Assembly (NCBI RefSeq): GCF_024970185.1
Contig: NZ_CP103965.1
Coordinates: 554,001 to 618,000 of the forward strand
DNA: 64,000 bases
Direction of reading: 5' to 3'
Origin: Pseudomonas sp. N3-W
Lineage (GTDB): Bacteria; Pseudomonadota; Gammaproteobacteria; Pseudomonadales; Pseudomonadaceae
Shown: one piece after another, positions 54,321 through 62,775 of the stretch
Layout of the letters: the number at the start of each line of letters is the position of its first letter
How positions within the stretch are numbered: position 1 is the stretch's first letter
Notes under the pieces: generated by a model
Databases searched by the model: none
Told to the model about the DNA's origin: nothing
Seen by the model: the letters and a program-made list of their open reading frames with translations, nothing else
Made by a program: the position numbers and the translations under genes

Positions 54321-54554
54321 CAGCACTGCGAGGCGGCCTGATAGCCGACCTGATTGTCAGGTGGGTCGCGTTTTCCTGCTGGAAGCGGTTTGCTGGTGAG
54401 ATTGGTGGTTGTAGGAACGGTCTGAAATTCCGCGCTGGGGTTCTCAGTCGTGCAAGCATCAGCCTATAGTTCTGCCGTCGCTGCCAACGCGGTGAACGAT
54501 CTTAGCCGGTCGAAATACAGATGCACCTTTCGACAGTCAACGGAGTTTTGATCT

Positions 54555-54824
54555 ATGGCTAAGTACCACCCGCTCCAAGGCAATTTCAGCGTCGGCCCGA
54601 CGCTGTACATCGACACTGAAGCCCGCGCTTCCGATCTTCTTGAAACCCCCGTCCACCGACTCAAAGCCGCGCGCAATCTGCTCAACAGCGTCACTTGTCT
54701 ATGCGTCAAAGACGCTGAAGGTCACGATCTGGAGCATTTCGCCAATGCTGCACATATGTTGATTCAGGATGGGTGTGACGCCTTGGATGCGTTGGGTTGG
54801 AAGCTGGAAAAAGCCACAAGCTGA
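54555..54824 (+). CDS. Small DUF3077/DUF6124-type protein
   Basis: An 89-aa protein resembling short Pseudomonas proteins grouped as DUF3077/DUF6124, of unknown function. The N-terminus is polar; the C-terminal part HDLEHFANAAHMLIQDGCDALDAL is likely helical. No signal or membrane segment. A TATAGT box lies at 54466 and GGAG just before the ATG at 54541-54544. Its 3' end is repeated in broken form at 57000-57069, on the other side of the AbiE-like pair, so there were once two copies or one was split by insertion. Confidence 0.65.
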   Translation: MAKYHPLQGNFSVGPTLYIDTEARASDLLETPVHRLKAARNLLNSVTCLCVKDAEGHDLEHFANAAHMLIQDGCDALDALGWKLEKATS

Positions 54825-54869
54825 AGATCAGAAGGCCACGATCATTGCGTAACTCACGTTCCTTATAGC

Positions 54870-54900
54870 GATGGTGTCCACCAAAGTAGACACCATCTTT
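54870..54900 (+). terminator. Terminator-like hairpin after the DUF3077/DUF6124-type gene
   Basis: GATGGTGTC and GACACCATC form a nine-base stem with a ten-base loop, followed by only three T. It lies 45 bases after the stop codon. Confidence 0.55.
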
Positions 54901-54930
54901 AGACTTAGCGAGTCGGCCGCTATACGCCAT

Positions 54931-54960
54931 GCTTTGCGTGGGCGTACGCCCATGCAAAGC
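54931..54960. repeat. Thirty-base near-perfect palindrome
   Basis: Two 14-base arms (left arm GCTTTGCGTGGGCG) around TA, with a single G-T pair as the only imperfection. No T-run follows. It lies 121 bases before the AbiE-like operon and may be a binding site or a recombination target left by mobile DNA. Confidence 0.6.
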
Positions 54961-55000
54961 GTTTGCATTTATCAATGCTTGTCCAGATTCTGCGTCCGAT

Positions 55001-55066
55001 TTGACTGGGGAATATCAGGAATTTTACACGCTATCAGGCCGTCTGATATCGTGATGAAATCGTGAT
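55001..55066 (+). promoter_or_regulatory. Candidate promoter and operator of the AbiE-like pair
   Basis: A -35-like TTGACT (55001-55006) is followed by a weak -10 region near 55024-55029. Next come an inverted repeat TATCAG-GCCGT-CTGATA (55032-55048) and two direct copies of ATCGTGAT (55048-55055 and 55059-55066), 11 bases apart, one helical turn. Such arrays are typical of sites bound by an antitoxin that controls its own operon. Confidence 0.5.
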
Positions 55067-55080
55067 ACGGAAGAATGAGC

Positions 55081-56238
55081 ATGGTTGATTTTACGAGCGA
55101 CGAAAACGACTTCCATGAGAGACGCGATTTGATCGAGCTCAAGGTTTACGTAGAGAGCGTGCTTGGTCTAAGGCTTCGTTTAGCACCGTGGGAACACGTC
55201 AAAATCCTTCCGTATGCGCTGCGTGATCGATACGAATTTCTCGTCACGGAAATCTTGGGCGCCAAGTGTCTCATCCTCAAGGAGCGACAACAGCGCGAAG
55301 TTAGCGTCCCTGATATTGCCAAGCATATGCAGGCAATCAACAACCTTCAGACGCTGAAGAAGTCGCCCGAAATCGCCGACCTCATGATCTTCGTCACAGA
55401 TACGCTCCCAAGCTATGACCGAAAGCGACTGGTCGAGAAAGGTGTCCAGTTCATCGTGCCAGGAAACCAGCTCTACCTCCCTGCATTTGGAATGGATTTG
55501 CGTGAGTACTACAGGCAGCGCCTGGAAAAACCTCAGGTTCTGAGCCCCGCTACCCAGTCCATGCTTATTCAATTCTTGATTAAAGGATGGCAGCGTCGGC
55601 TCCTAACCACTCGCTCTACTTTCGAAAAGTCCTTTACTTACGCAAAAATGACCGTCACCAGAGCCATCAAAGAACTGGCTGACTTGGACATTATTCAGCC
55701 TGGAAAGGAAATGGGTGAAGCCGCAATCTTTTTCCATTTATCTCCCAAGGAAACTTGGGATATGGCGAAAGACTACATGCGTACGCCGGTCAAAAAAACG
55801 CTTTGGTTAAATGCAGTTCCTGAGGCGTTTGACACCCCAATACTGTTGGCAGGGGAGGCGGCCCTCGCCGAAATGAGCCTTCTCGTCAGTCCCAAAGTAC
55901 CTAGCTTCGCAATGACGACTGCGCAGTTCGATCACATTCGTGAACTCGCTCAGTCCGAGCACCGCAGGAAAATGAGTGCGGCATATGGAGAAGAGTTCGG
56001 CGTATGGAGCTCAACTTCAAAGACGGCAAAATCGAAATTTCAAACCACATCACCCTATTACGAGGTGCCGCAAAACCTTGCAGCCTGTGGTATCCAGTTT
56101 TGGAGCTATGACCCTCTGCATAGCAACACAGCCACTGGGGCTGTAGACCCATTTTCGCTCTACCTAAGTCTCAAGGATGAGCACGATGACCGGGTTCAAA
56201 TGTGTTTGGATGAAATGATGGAGAACGTGAAATGGTAG
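55081..56238 (+). CDS. AbiEi-like winged-helix antitoxin/regulator
   Basis: A 385-aa protein, first gene of a two-gene unit with a nucleotidyltransferase toxin. The middle part (about residues 180-215: TRSTFEKSFTYAKMTVTRAIKELADLDII) reads as a winged helix. The C-terminus ends in DRVQMCLDEMMENVKW, a pattern I associate with antitoxins paired with AbiEii-type toxins. An N-terminal block LMIFVTDTLPSYDRKRLVEKG may be a separate domain. ATG 55081 is chosen since CGGAAG is seven bases before it; ATG 55075 is too close. Base composition is well below the genome's usual GC, a sign of transfer. It overlaps the next gene by seven bases. Confidence 0.65.
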   Translation: MVDFTSDENDFHERRDLIELKVYVESVLGLRLRLAPWEHVKILPYALRDRYEFLVTEILGAKCLILKERQQREVSVPDIAKHMQAINNLQTLKKSPEIADLMIFVTDTLPSYDRKRLVEKGVQFIVPGNQLYLPAFGMDLREYYRQRLEKPQVLSPATQSMLIQFLIKGWQRRLLTTRSTFEKSFTYAKMTVTRAIKELADLDIIQPGKEMGEAAIFFHLSPKETWDMAKDYMRTPVKKTLWLNAVPEAFDTPILLAGEAALAEMSLLVSPKVPSFAMTTAQFDHIRELAQSEHRRKMSAAYGEEFGVWSSTSKTAKSKFQTTSPYYEVPQNLAACGIQFWSYDPLHSNTATGAVDPFSLYLSLKDEHDDRVQMCLDEMMENVKW

Positions 56239-56993
56239 TGGGTATCGACCGGTTTAGAGAGTATTTCAAAGACTACCAAGGCAGCTACGTTCTAATTGGC
56301 GGGGTGGCAGCATCCATTACCATGGAACTTCTGGATGAGAAATTTCGAACTACCAAGGATCTGGATGTCGTGCTGGTCGTTGAGGCTCTTAATCTTGAGT
56401 TCGTAGGTCAGTTTTGGAAGTTCATCAAGGACGGCGGGTATGCCATTCGCCAAAATGGAGGCACTGAGGGGCGCTCCCCTGTTTTCTATCGCTTCCAGAA
56501 CCCTGAGGACAAATCTTTTCCAGTTCAGATTGAGCTTTTTTCTCGTGTGCCAGATGGCCTGGAGCACGATGACGCCGCCCGAATGACCAAAGTCCCCGTT
56601 GAAGAACAAGCCGCAAGCCTGTCTGCGATCATCCTCGATGATGATTATTACAACTTTCTCTTGGCTGGCGTCGACCACACACGCGAAATCAGTCACATCG
56701 GTGCTGACCGGCTCGTTCCGCTCAAGGCCCACGCCTGGCTTAACAAGAAGGCGCAACTCGAGAAGGGCGTGGAAATGGACAGTCGCGATATCAATAAGCA
56801 TTTCAAAGATGTGATTTTGCTTTCTGTCGGTCTGACAGAAAGAATGACCGAACTGCCTGAGCGAATTGCGCATGATTTGACGTTATTTCTCAGCCAAGTG
56901 TCGGTTGAGCTTGCGTCAAACCCCCAAGGTTACAAAGGGGTGGATAGCGATCGCTTGATAAAGTCCATTCAAGAAGCCTTTAGCCTGAATTAA
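56232..56993 (+). CDS. AbiEii-like nucleotidyltransferase toxin
   Basis: A 253-aa protein with the nucleotidyltransferase fold: the loop YVLIGGVAAS near residues 19-28 and the metal-binding TKDLDVVL near 40-47, in the arrangement of AbiEii/AbiGii toxins. Further on LVPLKAHAWLNKK near 160-172 and SRDINKHFKDV near 181-191 match the conserved lysine and the DIxKH element of the group. Related toxins add nucleotides to tRNA or other targets and stop growth, for instance on phage infection. It has GGAGAACG upstream and overlaps its partner by seven bases. Low GC. Confidence 0.7.
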   Translation: MVVGIDRFREYFKDYQGSYVLIGGVAASITMELLDEKFRTTKDLDVVLVVEALNLEFVGQFWKFIKDGGYAIRQNGGTEGRSPVFYRFQNPEDKSFPVQIELFSRVPDGLEHDDAARMTKVPVEEQAASLSAIILDDDYYNFLLAGVDHTREISHIGADRLVPLKAHAWLNKKAQLEKGVEMDSRDINKHFKDVILLSVGLTERMTELPERIAHDLTLFLSQVSVELASNPQGYKGVDSDRLIKSIQEAFSLN

Positions 56994-56999
56994 TTCATT

Positions 57000-57069
57000 G
57001 CTGCACATATGCGGGTTCAAGGATCGCTGTGACGTCTTGGGCTGGAGGCTGGAAAAAGTAGCACCCTGA
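57000..57069 (+). pseudogene. Frameshifted 3' remnant of a DUF3077/DUF6124-type gene
   Basis: This stretch matches the last 80 bases of the intact gene at 54748-54824: TGCTGCACATATG, GTGTGAC-like, and GGCTGGAAAAAG occur in the same order. Against the intact copy there is one added base after the ATG and a loss of about seven bases near TTGGG, so the frame is broken. It begins immediately after the toxin stop codon, marking the right edge of the inserted pair. Confidence 0.7.
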
Positions 57070-57073
57070 AACC

Positions 57074-57112
57074 AAAAAAAGCCGCGAGATAATCACGGCT
57101 TTTTTTGTTTCT
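57074..57112. terminator. Bidirectional terminator between the island and rsgA
   Basis: AAAAAAAGCCG pairs with CGGCTTTTTTT around an eleven-base loop. It can end both the island transcripts and the minus-strand rsgA transcript. Confidence 0.85.
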
Positions 57113-57163
57113 ACGGGAAGCTGCTGATCATGTTCGTGGCGTCACGAAAATGATCCGGCCTAC

Positions 57164-58195
57164 TTAGTAACTAGTCTCCGGCAAACTCGCAATAATCGAC
57201 CGATAGCTGTTCATCCGCTGCTGCTGCACACGCCCGTCTTCCAAGGCCTTGAGCAACGCACAACCCGGCTCACGATCGTGTTTGCAGTCGCGAAAGCGGC
57301 AAGTACCAATCAAGTCGTTGAACTCGATGAAACCGGCTTCGACGTCGGCACGGCTGACGTGGCCCAGGCCGAATTCGCGGATGCCCGGGGAGTCGATCAG
57401 TTCACCGCCGCCAGGGAAGTGGAACAACCGAGCGGTGGTGGTGGTGTGGGTGCCCTGGCCGGACAGCTCGGACAGCGGGCCGACGCGGGTTTCGACTTCC
57501 GGCAGCAGGCTGTTGACCAGCGACGACTTGCCCACGCCCGACTGGCCGACGAACACGCTGATGCGCCCGTCCAGCTGTTCTTGAAGTTGTTCCATGCCGT
57601 TGCCGTGATGCGCCGATACTTCCAGCACCGGATAGCCGAGCGTGCGGTAGACCGCCAGCAGGGCGTTCAGCGCCGGGGCGTTCTGCTCGTCGATCAGGTC
57701 GAACTTGTTGAGCAGCAACAGTGGACGAATCCCTGCGTGCTCAGCAGCGACCAGATAGCGGTCGATCAGGTTCGCATGCGGCTCTGGCAGCGGTGCGAAG
57801 ACGATGACGATCATGTCGACGTTGGCCGCTACGGGCTTGAGCTGGCCACGGCTGTCCGGGCGGCAGAGTTCGGTTTTGCGTGGCAGTTGCGCCACGATCA
57901 CGCCGATGCCCTGGTTGCCGGCACGCCAGACCACCTGGTCGCCGGTCACCAGCGCCGGGAGGTTGGCGCGCAAGTGGCAGCGGAATACCTGGCCGGCCAG
58001 ATCGCCATCAAGCGCTTCGACTTCGACCTGCACACCGAAGTGCGCGATCACCAGGCCCGTCTGTTCCGGCCCCAGGTCGCCGCCCTCAAGTGCCTCGACA
58101 GCCGAGGACTCGCGTTTGGCGGCGCGGGCAGCGCGCTCGCCCTGAATCTTTTCGATGCGCCAGTTTTGACGACGATTGAGTTGGCGTTTGGCCAT
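57164..58195 (-). CDS. rsgA: Ribosome small-subunit GTPase RsgA
   Basis: A 343-aa assembly factor that checks 30S subunits in late maturation. The OB-fold lies in about residues 45-110. The GTPase is circularly permuted: the G4 motif LLNKFDL (about 164) comes before the P-loop GQSGVGKSS (about 218) and the G3 motif DSPGIREFG (about 264). A zinc site is formed by [14 protein letters not shown] near 296-309. It is divergent from orn, as in other pseudomonads; in P. aeruginosa motB is its neighbour, so the 54-57 kb island is extra. Confidence 0.95.
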   Translation of the reverse strand: MAKRQLNRRQNWRIEKIQGERAARAAKRESSAVEALEGGDLGPEQTGLVIAHFGVQVEVEALDGDLAGQVFRCHLRANLPALVTGDQVVWRAGNQGIGVIVAQLPRKTELCRPDSRGQLKPVAANVDMIVIVFAPLPEPHANLIDRYLVAAEHAGIRPLLLLNKFDLIDEQNAPALNALLAVYRTLGYPVLEVSAHHGNGMEQLQEQLDGRISVFVGQSGVGKSSLVNSLLPEVETRVGPLSELSGQGTHTTTTARLFHFPGGGELIDSPGIREFGLGHVSRADVEAGFIEFNDLIGTCRFRDCKHDREPGCALLKALEDGRVQQQRMNSYRSIIASLPETSY

Positions 58196-58302
58196 GGGTG
58201 TTCCGTATCAATAATGCAGCGATTAGGTAAAACGGTCGCGAGTTTAGCACGCCCCGGCGGCGGCCTAGGCTAAACTGCGCAGCTACGCCGAGGAGCCGAC
58301 TT

Positions 58303-58845
58303 ATGCAAAACCCACAGAATCTGATCTGGATCGACCTGGAAATGACCGGTCTGAACCCGGATACCGACGTCATCATCGAGATGGCGACGATTGTCACCGA
58401 CAGCAATCTCAATACCTTGGCCGAAGGTCCGGTGATCGCAATCCACCACAGCGACGAAATTCTTGCCGGCATGGACGAGTGGAACACCCGTCAGCACGGC
58501 GGTTCGGGCCTGACCCAACGGGTGCGCGACAGCCGCATCAGCATGGCCGAGGCCGAGGCCGAGACCATCGCCTTCCTGGAAAAATGGGTGCCGAAGGGCA
58601 AGAGCCCGATCTGCGGTAACAGCATCTGCCAGGACCGTCGCTTCCTTTATACGCACATGAAATCCCTGGAAAGCTATTTTCACTACCGCAACCTTGATGT
58701 GTCGACGCTCAAAGAGCTGGCGGCCCGCTGGGCGCCGGAGGTGCGTGACAGCTTCCAGAAGGGCAGCACTCACTTGGCGCTGGACGACATTCGCGAATCC
58801 ATTGCCGAGTTGCAGCACTACCGCAAGCATTTCATCAAGTTCTGA
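58303..58845 (+). CDS. orn: Oligoribonuclease
   Basis: A 180-aa 3'-5' exonuclease that degrades short RNAs, including pGpG from c-di-GMP breakdown. All DEDDh residues can be seen: D and E in [12 protein letters not shown] near 11-22, D in [11 protein letters not shown] near 105-115, and H/D in [11 protein letters not shown] near 158-168. A GAGGAG-type ribosome site is just upstream. It is followed by a REPIN. Confidence 0.97.
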   Translation: MQNPQNLIWIDLEMTGLNPDTDVIIEMATIVTDSNLNTLAEGPVIAIHHSDEILAGMDEWNTRQHGGSGLTQRVRDSRISMAEAEAETIAFLEKWVPKGKSPICGNSICQDRRFLYTHMKSLESYFHYRNLDVSTLKELAARWAPEVRDSFQKGSTHLALDDIRESIAELQHYRKHFIKF

Positions 58846-58867
58846 TTCCGGGGCGCCTGTTCCGGCC

Positions 58868-58966
58868 TCTTCGCGAGCAGGCTCGCTCCCACCTTTGATT
58901 TGAGGTGTTCACAGAAATGTGTGCCCACTCACAATCACTGTGGGAGCGAGCCTGCTCGCGAAGGCG
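58868..58966. repeat. REPIN, GTGGGAGCGAGC family
   Basis: Left arm CTTCGCGAGCAGGCTCGCTC (58869-58888) and right arm GTGGGAGCGAGCCTGCTCGC (58940-58959), facing each other, between orn and the TRIC-type gene. Confidence 0.88.
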
Positions 58967-59071
58967 TCCGTCCAGTCACCCTCAACTGGATGGCCGTCGA
59001 TTCTGGTCCGCCCCCTTTTGGTGCTGTGACTAAATGGCTAGACTGCGCGCCTTCCTGCCAGGACCGCCGCC

Positions 59072-59683
59072 ATGTTGCTGATGCTTTATCTGATCGCCAT
59101 TACCGCTGAAGCCATGACTGGCGCCTTGTCTGCCGGACGTCGCGGCATGGACTGGTTTGGCGTGGTGCTGATCGCCTGCGTTACCGCCTTGGGCGGCGGT
59201 TCGGTGCGTGACGTGCTGCTGGGCCACTACCCGCTGACCTGGGTCAAACACCCGGAATACCTGGTGCTGACCACGATCGCGGCTATGTTTACGGTGTTCG
59301 CTGCACGCTGGATGCGCCATCTGCGCTCACTGTTTCTGGTGCTCGACGCCGTCGGTCTGGTGGCGTTTACCCTGATCGGCTGCATGACCGCACTGGAAAT
59401 GGGCCACGGCATGCTGGTGGCCTCGGTCAGCGGCGTAATCACCGGGGTGTTCGGCGGTATCTTGCGCGACATCTTCTGCAACGACATCCCGCTGATTTTC
59501 CGTCGCGAACTCTACGCCAGCGTCTCGTTCGCGGCCGCCTGGTGCTATATGTTGTGCATCTACCTGCAACTGCCCGGTGAACAGGCGATTCTGATCACGC
59601 TGTTTGGTGGCTTCCTGTTGCGTCTGCTGGCGATACGTTTCCACTGGGAAATGCCGAAGTTCGTCTACAACGACGAGGTTTGA
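59072..59683 (+). CDS. TRIC-type cation channel family protein (YicG/UPF0126)
   Basis: A 203-aa membrane protein with seven hydrophobic segments and two repeats of the family motif: TALGGGSVRDVLLG near 44-57 and ITGVFGGILRDIFCND near 122-137. The bacterial members are trimeric cation channels related to TRIC proteins, also annotated as glycine transporters in E. coli (YicG). The physiological ion or substrate is not known here. It converges with queG, six bases away, without a visible terminator. Confidence 0.85.
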   Translation: MLLMLYLIAITAEAMTGALSAGRRGMDWFGVVLIACVTALGGGSVRDVLLGHYPLTWVKHPEYLVLTTIAAMFTVFAARWMRHLRSLFLVLDAVGLVAFTLIGCMTALEMGHGMLVASVSGVITGVFGGILRDIFCNDIPLIFRRELYASVSFAAAWCYMLCIYLQLPGEQAILITLFGGFLLRLLAIRFHWEMPKFVYNDEV

Positions 59684-59689
59684 CTCCCC

Positions 59690-60754
59690 CTACGCCAGGC
59701 CGTGTTGTTTCAGGGCCCACTCGACATGTTCCCGCACCAGCTCCGACGGATAATCGCGCCTCGCCTTCAACGCCTCCAGCACCGGAATGCTTGAAGGCGC
59801 ATTGCCCAGACCCACCGCCAGATTGCGCAGCCAGCGTTCATACCCGGCGCGGCGTAACGGCGAGCCTTCGGTGCTGCTGAGAAACCTGTCCTCGTCCCAC
59901 ATGAACAACTCAGCCAGTTCGGCGTTGTCCAGGTTGTGCCTTGGCTTGAAGTCGCTTTCTCCCGACGGGCGGGCGAAGCGGTTCCACGGGCAGACGATCT
60001 GGCAGTCATCGCAACCAAATACCCGATTGCCGATCAGTGGCCGCAACTCTTCGGGGATCGCGCTTTTGAGTTCGATGGTCAGGTAGGAAATGCAGCGCCT
60101 TGCATCCAGTACGTACGGGCCGACGAAGGCGTTGGTCGGGCAGATGTCCAGACAGGCGGTGCAGCGTCCGCAATGTTCGGTGGTGTGAGGCGGGTCTTCC
60201 GGCAGCGGCAGATCGACGAACAGTTCGCTTAGAAAAAAATAGCTGCCGGCCTTGCGATTCAATACCAGGGTGTTTTTGCCGATCCAGCCCAGGCCGGCCT
60301 TCTCGGCGATGGCCTTTTCCAGCACCGGGGCGCTGTCGACAAAGGCGCGGTAGCCGAACGGGCCGATCACCGCCTGAATTTTTTCTGCCAGTTGTTGCAC
60401 GCGTTTACGGATCAATTTGTGGTAATCGCGGCCCACGGCATAACGCGATACGTAGGCTTTTTCCGGTTGGGCCAGCAATTGCGCCATTTGCGTGTCGCCC
60501 GGCAGGTAGTCCATGCGCAGGGACACCACGCGCAAGGTACCTGGCACCAGCTCGTCCGGATGCGAGCGTTTGCTGCCGTGGGCACCCATGTATTCCATTT
60601 CGCCGTGGTAGCCGGCGTCGAGCCAGCGTTGCAGATGCTGTTCATGCTCGGCCAGGTCCAGGCCGCTGATGCCGACTTGCTGAAAGCCCAGCTCGCGGCC
60701 CCAGTCCTTGATGGATTGGGCGAGGGCGGGCAGGTCTGTGGTAATAGCGGGCAT
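59690..60754 (-). CDS. queG: Epoxyqueuosine reductase QueG
   Basis: A 354-aa cobalamin- and iron-sulfur-dependent enzyme doing the last step in queuosine synthesis on tRNA. Two ferredoxin-like cluster sites appear: CGRCTACLDICPT near 194-206 and CDDCQIVCPWN near 248-258. AFVDSAPVLEKAIAEKAGLGWIGKN near 137-161 is the family block that holds the catalytic aspartate. ATG 60754 is used, with the frame open 72 bases more. It is divergent from nnrED with 63 bases between. Confidence 0.95.
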   Translation of the reverse strand: MPAITTDLPALAQSIKDWGRELGFQQVGISGLDLAEHEQHLQRWLDAGYHGEMEYMGAHGSKRSHPDELVPGTLRVVSLRMDYLPGDTQMAQLLAQPEKAYVSRYAVGRDYHKLIRKRVQQLAEKIQAVIGPFGYRAFVDSAPVLEKAIAEKAGLGWIGKNTLVLNRKAGSYFFLSELFVDLPLPEDPPHTTEHCGRCTACLDICPTNAFVGPYVLDARRCISYLTIELKSAIPEELRPLIGNRVFGCDDCQIVCPWNRFARPSGESDFKPRHNLDNAELAELFMWDEDRFLSSTEGSPLRRAGYERWLRNLAVGLGNAPSSIPVLEALKARRDYPSELVREHVEWALKQHGLA

Positions 60755-60783
60755 GAGACGAGAGAAACCGGAGCTGAGGTGCG

Positions 60784-60789
60784 TATAAT
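60784..60789 (+). promoter_or_regulatory. Candidate -10 box of nnrED-tsaE-amiB
   Basis: A perfect TATAAT, 28 bases before the ATG of the NAD(P)H-hydrate repair gene. No convincing -35 box is visible 16-18 bases upstream. Confidence 0.35.
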
Positions 60790-60817
60790 TCTGCCAGACA
60801 TCGGAGCCCGAAGACGC

Positions 60818-62317
60818 ATGCCGCACACTAAAGATGATTTACCCGACGCGCTGTATAGCGCCGCGCAAGTGCGCGGGCTCGATGCAAGGCTGATCGCGGC
60901 CGGCACATCGGGCTTCGAATTGATGCAGCGGGCGGCGCGTGCGACGTGGCGGGCGCTGGTTCGTCAGTGGCCTGCGGGCCGCGAATTGAGCGTGATGGCG
61001 GGGCATGGCAACAACGCCGGCGACGGTTATCTGGTGGCGGTGCTGGCCCGACGTGCCGGGTGGGCGGTGCGGGTGCTGGCGGTGGGCGATCCCCAGCGTT
61101 TGCAGGGCGATGCCGCGTTGGCCCATGCCGAGGCCTTGTCAGAAAAAGTTTCCATTGAGGCTTGGACGGCGCAGTCGACGCTGAGCGGCATCGTGCTTGA
61201 TGCCTTGCTGGGCACCGGTATCAGTGGCGAAGTGCGTGAGCCCTTTGCCAGCGCCATCGACGCGATCAACGCCAGCGGCCTGCCCGTGGCGGCGGTGGAT
61301 ATTCCATCGGGGCTGTGTGCCGATACCGGTTGTCTGCTCGGTCACGGCGTGCGGACTGATCTGACGGTGACGTTCATCGGTTTGAAACTGGGGCTGTTCA
61401 CCGGCGATGCGGCGGATGTGGTGGGCAATCTGGTATTCAACGACCTGCACGCCGATCCGCAGTTGCTTGAAATGGCTGCCAGCAGCGCGCTGCGTCTGAC
61501 GGTCGCTAATCTGCCGCGCCTTGCCCCGCGTCCGCCTACGTCGCACAAAGGCAAGTTCGGCCATGTGTTGCTGATCGGCGGTGATCGCGGTTTCGGCGGT
61601 GCGATCCTGCTCAGTACGCAAAGTGCCCTGCGCAGTGGTGCGGGCATGGTTTCGGTGGCCACGCGCAGCGAACACATTCCGGCCGCACTGGCGCGGTTGC
61701 CCGAGGCGATGGTGTTGGGCGCTTCGTCGGCGAACCAGTTGATGGGGCTGCTGGAGAAGGCGACGGTGCTGGTGGTTGGTCCGGGGCTGGGGCAGGCTGG
61801 CTGGGGGCGCAGTCTGCTGTCCGCCGCTGCCAATGCGCCGTTGCCGCAAGTCTGGGACGCCGATGCGCTGAACATGCTGGCCACCGGTAGCGTGAGCTTG
61901 CCGAAGGATTGCATCATCACCCCGCATCCCGGCGAAGCGGCGCGCTTGCTGGGCATGACGACCGCCGAGGTGCAGGCCGATCGTCCGGCTGCCGCCCATG
62001 CATTGAGCAAAAAATACGCAGCGGTGGTGATTCTCAAAGGCGCCGGCAGCCTGATCGCCAGTCCGGATGGACGTCTGGCGCTGTGTCATCAGGGCCATCC
62101 GGCGATGGCCACTGCCGGTCTGGGCGACGTGCTGGCCGGTCTGGTTGGTGCGCTACTCGCCCAAGGCATGGATGCATTTGAGGCCGCGTGTCTGGCAGTC
62201 TGGCTGCATGCCAATGCCGGCGCGCAACAAGGTAAATCGGGCCGTGGGCTGGCGGCCAGTGATCTGATTCCAGCCATTCGTCAGTTGTTGGAGGAGCAAG
62301 CACCGTGTCTGAAGTAA
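60818..62317 (+). CDS. nnr: Bifunctional NAD(P)H-hydrate epimerase / ADP-dependent dehydratase
   Basis: A 499-aa repair enzyme for hydrated NAD(P)H. The N-terminal epimerase (about residues 1-215) has GHGNNAGDGYLVA near 64-76 and AVDIPSGLCADTG near 160-172. The C-terminal dehydratase (about 225-490) has HKGKFGHVLLIGG, GPGLGQAGWGR near 321, HPGEAARLLG and the ATP-site TAGLGDVLAGLVGALL near 429-444. ATG 60818 follows CGGAG (60801-60805). Its end overlaps tsaE by 13 bases, the usual arrangement. Confidence 0.95.
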   Translation: MPHTKDDLPDALYSAAQVRGLDARLIAAGTSGFELMQRAARATWRALVRQWPAGRELSVMAGHGNNAGDGYLVAVLARRAGWAVRVLAVGDPQRLQGDAALAHAEALSEKVSIEAWTAQSTLSGIVLDALLGTGISGEVREPFASAIDAINASGLPVAAVDIPSGLCADTGCLLGHGVRTDLTVTFIGLKLGLFTGDAADVVGNLVFNDLHADPQLLEMAASSALRLTVANLPRLAPRPPTSHKGKFGHVLLIGGDRGFGGAILLSTQSALRSGAGMVSVATRSEHIPAALARLPEAMVLGASSANQLMGLLEKATVLVVGPGLGQAGWGRSLLSAAANAPLPQVWDADALNMLATGSVSLPKDCIITPHPGEAARLLGMTTAEVQADRPAAAHALSKKYAAVVILKGAGSLIASPDGRLALCHQGHPAMATAGLGDVLAGLVGALLAQGMDAFEAACLAVWLHANAGAQQGKSGRGLAASDLIPAIRQLLEEQAPCLK

Positions 62318-62775
62318 CCCTTTACCTGCCTGATGAAGAGGCGATGACGGCATTTGGTGCGCGTATCGCGCAAACCACTGCAGGGCACGGTCTGATATTT
62401 CTCGAGGGCGACCTGGGGGCGGGCAAGACCACGCTGTCGCGTGGCATTATCCGCGGGCTGGGGCATGTCGGCGCGGTCAAGAGTCCGACCTTCACCCTGG
62501 TCGAACCGTATGAAATTGGCGAGATCCGCGCCTTCCATTTCGATCTCTATCGACTGGTCGATCCGGAGGAACTGGAGTACCTCGGTATCCGCGACTACTT
62601 TGAAGATGACGCCCTGTGCCTGATCGAATGGCCCCAGAAAGGTGCAGGCTTTTTGCCAAAGCCCGACCTGACCATTACCATTAGCCCGCATGACAGCGGG
62701 CGTTCGCTGAAAATCTTGCCCCAGGGCTCGCGTGGCGAGTTGTGGTGTGCCGCTTTGGCATTGGAATCCAAATAA
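62305..62775 (+). CDS. tsaE: tRNA t6A synthesis ATPase TsaE (YjeE)
   Basis: A 156-aa P-loop ATPase that drives the TsaBD complex in making threonylcarbamoyladenosine of tRNA. The Walker A motif is LEGDLGAGKTTLSRG near 33-47; KSPTFTLVEPY near 59-69 and FDLYRLVDPEELEYLGI near 78-94 are conserved family elements. The GTG start overlaps the preceding gene by 13 bases, and amiB starts directly after its stop. Confidence 0.95.
   Translation: MSEVTLYLPDEEAMTAFGARIAQTTAGHGLIFLEGDLGAGKTTLSRGIIRGLGHVGAVKSPTFTLVEPYEIGEIRAFHFDLYRLVDPEELEYLGIRDYFEDDALCLIEWPQKGAGFLPKPDLTITISPHDSGRSLKILPQGSRGELWCAALALESK

Noticed and set aside
53883..54459. Reading frames on both strands in the motB downstream gap
   Set aside because: They run through REP copies and the hairpin-rich repeat; REP-derived peptide fragments (CRSEACPRR, SELARDGG) are common artefacts in pseudomonads.
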